This document shows positions 6,346-7,472 of a stretch of 7,472 bases of DNA, one piece after another (the first letter of the stretch is position 1; every line of letters starts with the position of its first letter). The stretch lies in NCBI GenBank assembly GCA_030147305.1, contig JASLAE010000344.1, positions 1-7,472 on the forward strand. The letters run 5' to 3'. The notes beneath the pieces were generated by a model that was not told the origin of the DNA, made no database searches, and saw only the letters and a program-made list of their open reading frames with translations. A program made the position numbers and the translations under genes. This DNA is from Cesiribacter sp. (GTDB taxonomy: Bacteria; Bacteroidota; Bacteroidia; Cytophagales; Cyclobacteriaceae).

Positions 6346-7374
6346 CTATGGTTTTGATAAAACAGGTGCTGTAGATTTACCCGCTACCAGCTCTGCGCTC
6401 ATGTTATGCTGGGTTATTTTGGTTTTATCGGTCATACTCTTTAAAAGTATCTGTACAGCTTCCTGCCCTATTTTCTCCAGCGGTTGCCTGATGTGTGTCA
6501 GGGGTGCATAAAACAGGTGGGCAGCATCAGACTCATCAAAGCTGATGATGGCCACATCCTCCGGCACCTTCACTGCTAACGTGTTGATGTATTTTAATCC
6601 TATGGTGGAAAGGGTATTGGAGGCAAAGATGATGGCATCTACCGGCTCAGGAAGGCGAAGTAGTTCATCTATGGCTTTTCCTACTGCTCCGGGCAGGTGA
6701 TTGATGGCCAGCTCTTTAAGCCACTCGCTGCTGTCTGGCTTGTTATGTTTTGCCAGGGCTGCCTGGTAACCCTTCTTTCGTTCCTGTAGATTAAAAAGGC
6801 TGCTAGCATAGGTGATGAAGCCAATGCGGCGATAACCATGATCCTGAAGATGCTGTACGGCTAAAGCGGCCGCCTCCCTGTTATCTATGGCCACATAGTT
6901 GGTAGAAAGGCCCGGGAAATACCGGTCAATCAGGACAAAAGGGATTTCCTGCTCCTGCAGATACTGAACATGATCTTCGGTATTTTCTGCAGAGGCAATG
7001 ATGAGCCCATCTACCTGGCGGTTCAGGAACACATTGATCAGCTTCCAGGACTTCTCCGCACTTTCATCGGAGCTGCCAAAGATCATGGTATACTGATGTT
7101 TCTCTGCTTCGTCTTCCAGTATGCGGGCCAGGCTGGAGAAAAACGGATTGGCAATATCTGCCACAATTAAACCAATGGTATTCGTCTTATTAGTCCGCAG
7201 CCCCTTTGCCAGCTGGTTGGGACTATAATTTAATTCTTTGGCAACTGCTTTTATTTTGCTGGCTACTTCTTTATTGATACGCCCTTTCTTTTTGTTATTT
7301 AAAACGTATGAAACCAGCGCTGTAGAAACCCCGACCTTTTCGGCTATATCTTTTAAAGAAGTTTTTTTCTTCAT
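6346..7374 (-). CDS. LacI/GalR family transcriptional regulator
   Basis: A 342-residue cytoplasmic repressor or activator of the LacI family, of standard length. Residues 5-24 (TSLKDIAEKVGVSTALVSYV) are the helix-turn-helix, with VSYVLNNKK as its recognition region. The hinge helix follows as SPNQLAKGLRTNKT (51-64); L59 sits where the leucine of LacI wedges into the central CpG of the operator. The periplasmic-binding-protein-like sensor domain starts at TIGLIVADIANPFFS (66-80) and includes VDGLIIASAE (121-130), the IPFVLIDR strand (144-151), YVAIDNREAA (160-169), the GYRRIGFIT strand (180-188), and the C-terminal DVAIISFDESD with PLTHIRQP (273-298). These identify a sugar- or nucleoside-type effector domain, but not the ligand. 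The start at 7374 begins directly at the HTH, with no Shine-Dalgarno site. A fitting operator lies about 50 bp upstream, so self-regulation and control of a divergent gene beyond the window are likely. Confidence 0.93.
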   Translation of the reverse strand: MKKKTSLKDIAEKVGVSTALVSYVLNNKKKGRINKEVASKIKAVAKELNYSPNQLAKGLRTNKTNTIGLIVADIANPFFSSLARILEDEAEKHQYTMIFGSSDESAEKSWKLINVFLNRQVDGLIIASAENTEDHVQYLQEQEIPFVLIDRYFPGLSTNYVAIDNREAAALAVQHLQDHGYRRIGFITYASSLFNLQERKKGYQAALAKHNKPDSSEWLKELAINHLPGAVGKAIDELLRLPEPVDAIIFASNTLSTIGLKYINTLAVKVPEDVAIISFDESDAAHLFYAPLTHIRQPLEKIGQEAVQILLKSMTDKTKITQHNMSAELVAGKSTAPVLSKP

Positions 7375-7423
7375 CTGTACGATAAATCAGGCTGAGGATG
7401 CAACCCGCATGTAACTCATTATC

Positions 7424-7441
7424 AGTTTAATCGTTTAAACT
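7424..7441. promoter_or_regulatory. Candidate LacI-family operator
   Basis: AGTTTAATCGTTTAAACT is an 18-bp palindrome with 8 of 9 base pairs symmetric (only the T-T pair next to the centre breaks it) and a central CG. The even-spaced form with AA-N-CG-N-TT around the centre is the known operator pattern for LacI-family proteins whose hinge leucine inserts into the CpG. It lies 50 bp upstream of the lacI-type gene and 10 bp before a plus-strand -7 box, so a bound dimer would cover the RNA polymerase -33 contact region. The link to this particular regulator is inferred. Confidence 0.72.
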
Positions 7442-7451
7442 AAAAATTCAT

Positions 7452-7459
7452 TATCTTTG
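7452..7459 (+). promoter_or_regulatory. Bacteroidota-type -7 promoter box firing out of the window
   Basis: TATCTTTG matches the primary-sigma -7 consensus of Bacteroidota (TAnnTTTG) in full. No clear TTG/TTTG -33 box is found at the usual 19-21 bp spacing; the palindromic operator fills that place instead. The gene it serves must start beyond the right edge on the plus strand and is not visible. Confidence 0.6.
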
Positions 7460-7472
7460 TTGAATTATTTCA

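Noticed and set aside
1..7472. Search for CRISPR repeats, tRNA genes, transposases and integrase or attachment sites
   Set aside because: No regularly spaced direct repeats, no tRNA-like TTCRA arm context, no transposase-like protein and no paired terminal repeats were found by reading.

Overview
The window looks like a chromosomal segment of a member of the Bacteroidota (Chitinophagaceae- or Sphingobacteria-like; the family cannot be fixed from this sequence alone). The reasons are a textbook Bacteroidota -7 box (TATCTTTG) at the right edge, mostly absent Shine-Dalgarno sequences, many short secreted proteins with 'AQ'-type Sec signal peptides, and protein families typical of that phylum. 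I count seven coding genes. I see no tRNA, rRNA, CRISPR array, insertion sequence or phage gene.

Left part (1-1937): two small minus-strand housekeeping or accessory enzymes, a compact class I SAM-dependent methyltransferase (346-813) and a GNAT acetyltransferase (919-1389). They are flanked by about 345 bp and about 550 bp of gene-free DNA. The second gene-free stretch holds several inverted repeats, including a 6-1-6 palindrome about 150 bp upstream of the next gene.

Centre (1938-4954): an AT-rich plus-strand gene for a secreted metal-dependent amidohydrolase that carries an extra NTF2/SnoaL-like domain at its C terminus. It converges on a minus-strand gene for a second, stand-alone secreted NTF2-like protein (3848-4414). 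The roughly 180 bp between them contains two nested inverted-repeat structures that I cannot assign. Next comes an unrecognised small secreted protein (4520-4954, minus).

Right part (5124-7472): a more GC-rich pair on the minus strand, a LacI-family regulator (6346-7374) followed by a Gfo/Idh/MocA oxidoreductase with a Sec-type signal peptide (5124-6212). Upstream of lacI is an 18-bp near-perfect palindrome with a central CG, the classic LacI-family operator form. It sits directly upstream of a plus-strand TATCTTTG promoter that fires out of the window. The simplest reading is a sugar- or polyol-responsive regulator controlling a divergent, unseen carbohydrate operon and possibly itself and the oxidoreductase. 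The ligand is not evident.

Nothing here is plainly a new defence or mobile system. The most interesting items are the amidohydrolase-NTF2 fusion, the operator/promoter arrangement at the right edge, the exported oxidoreductase lacking a twin-arginine signal, and the structured gene-free stretches.
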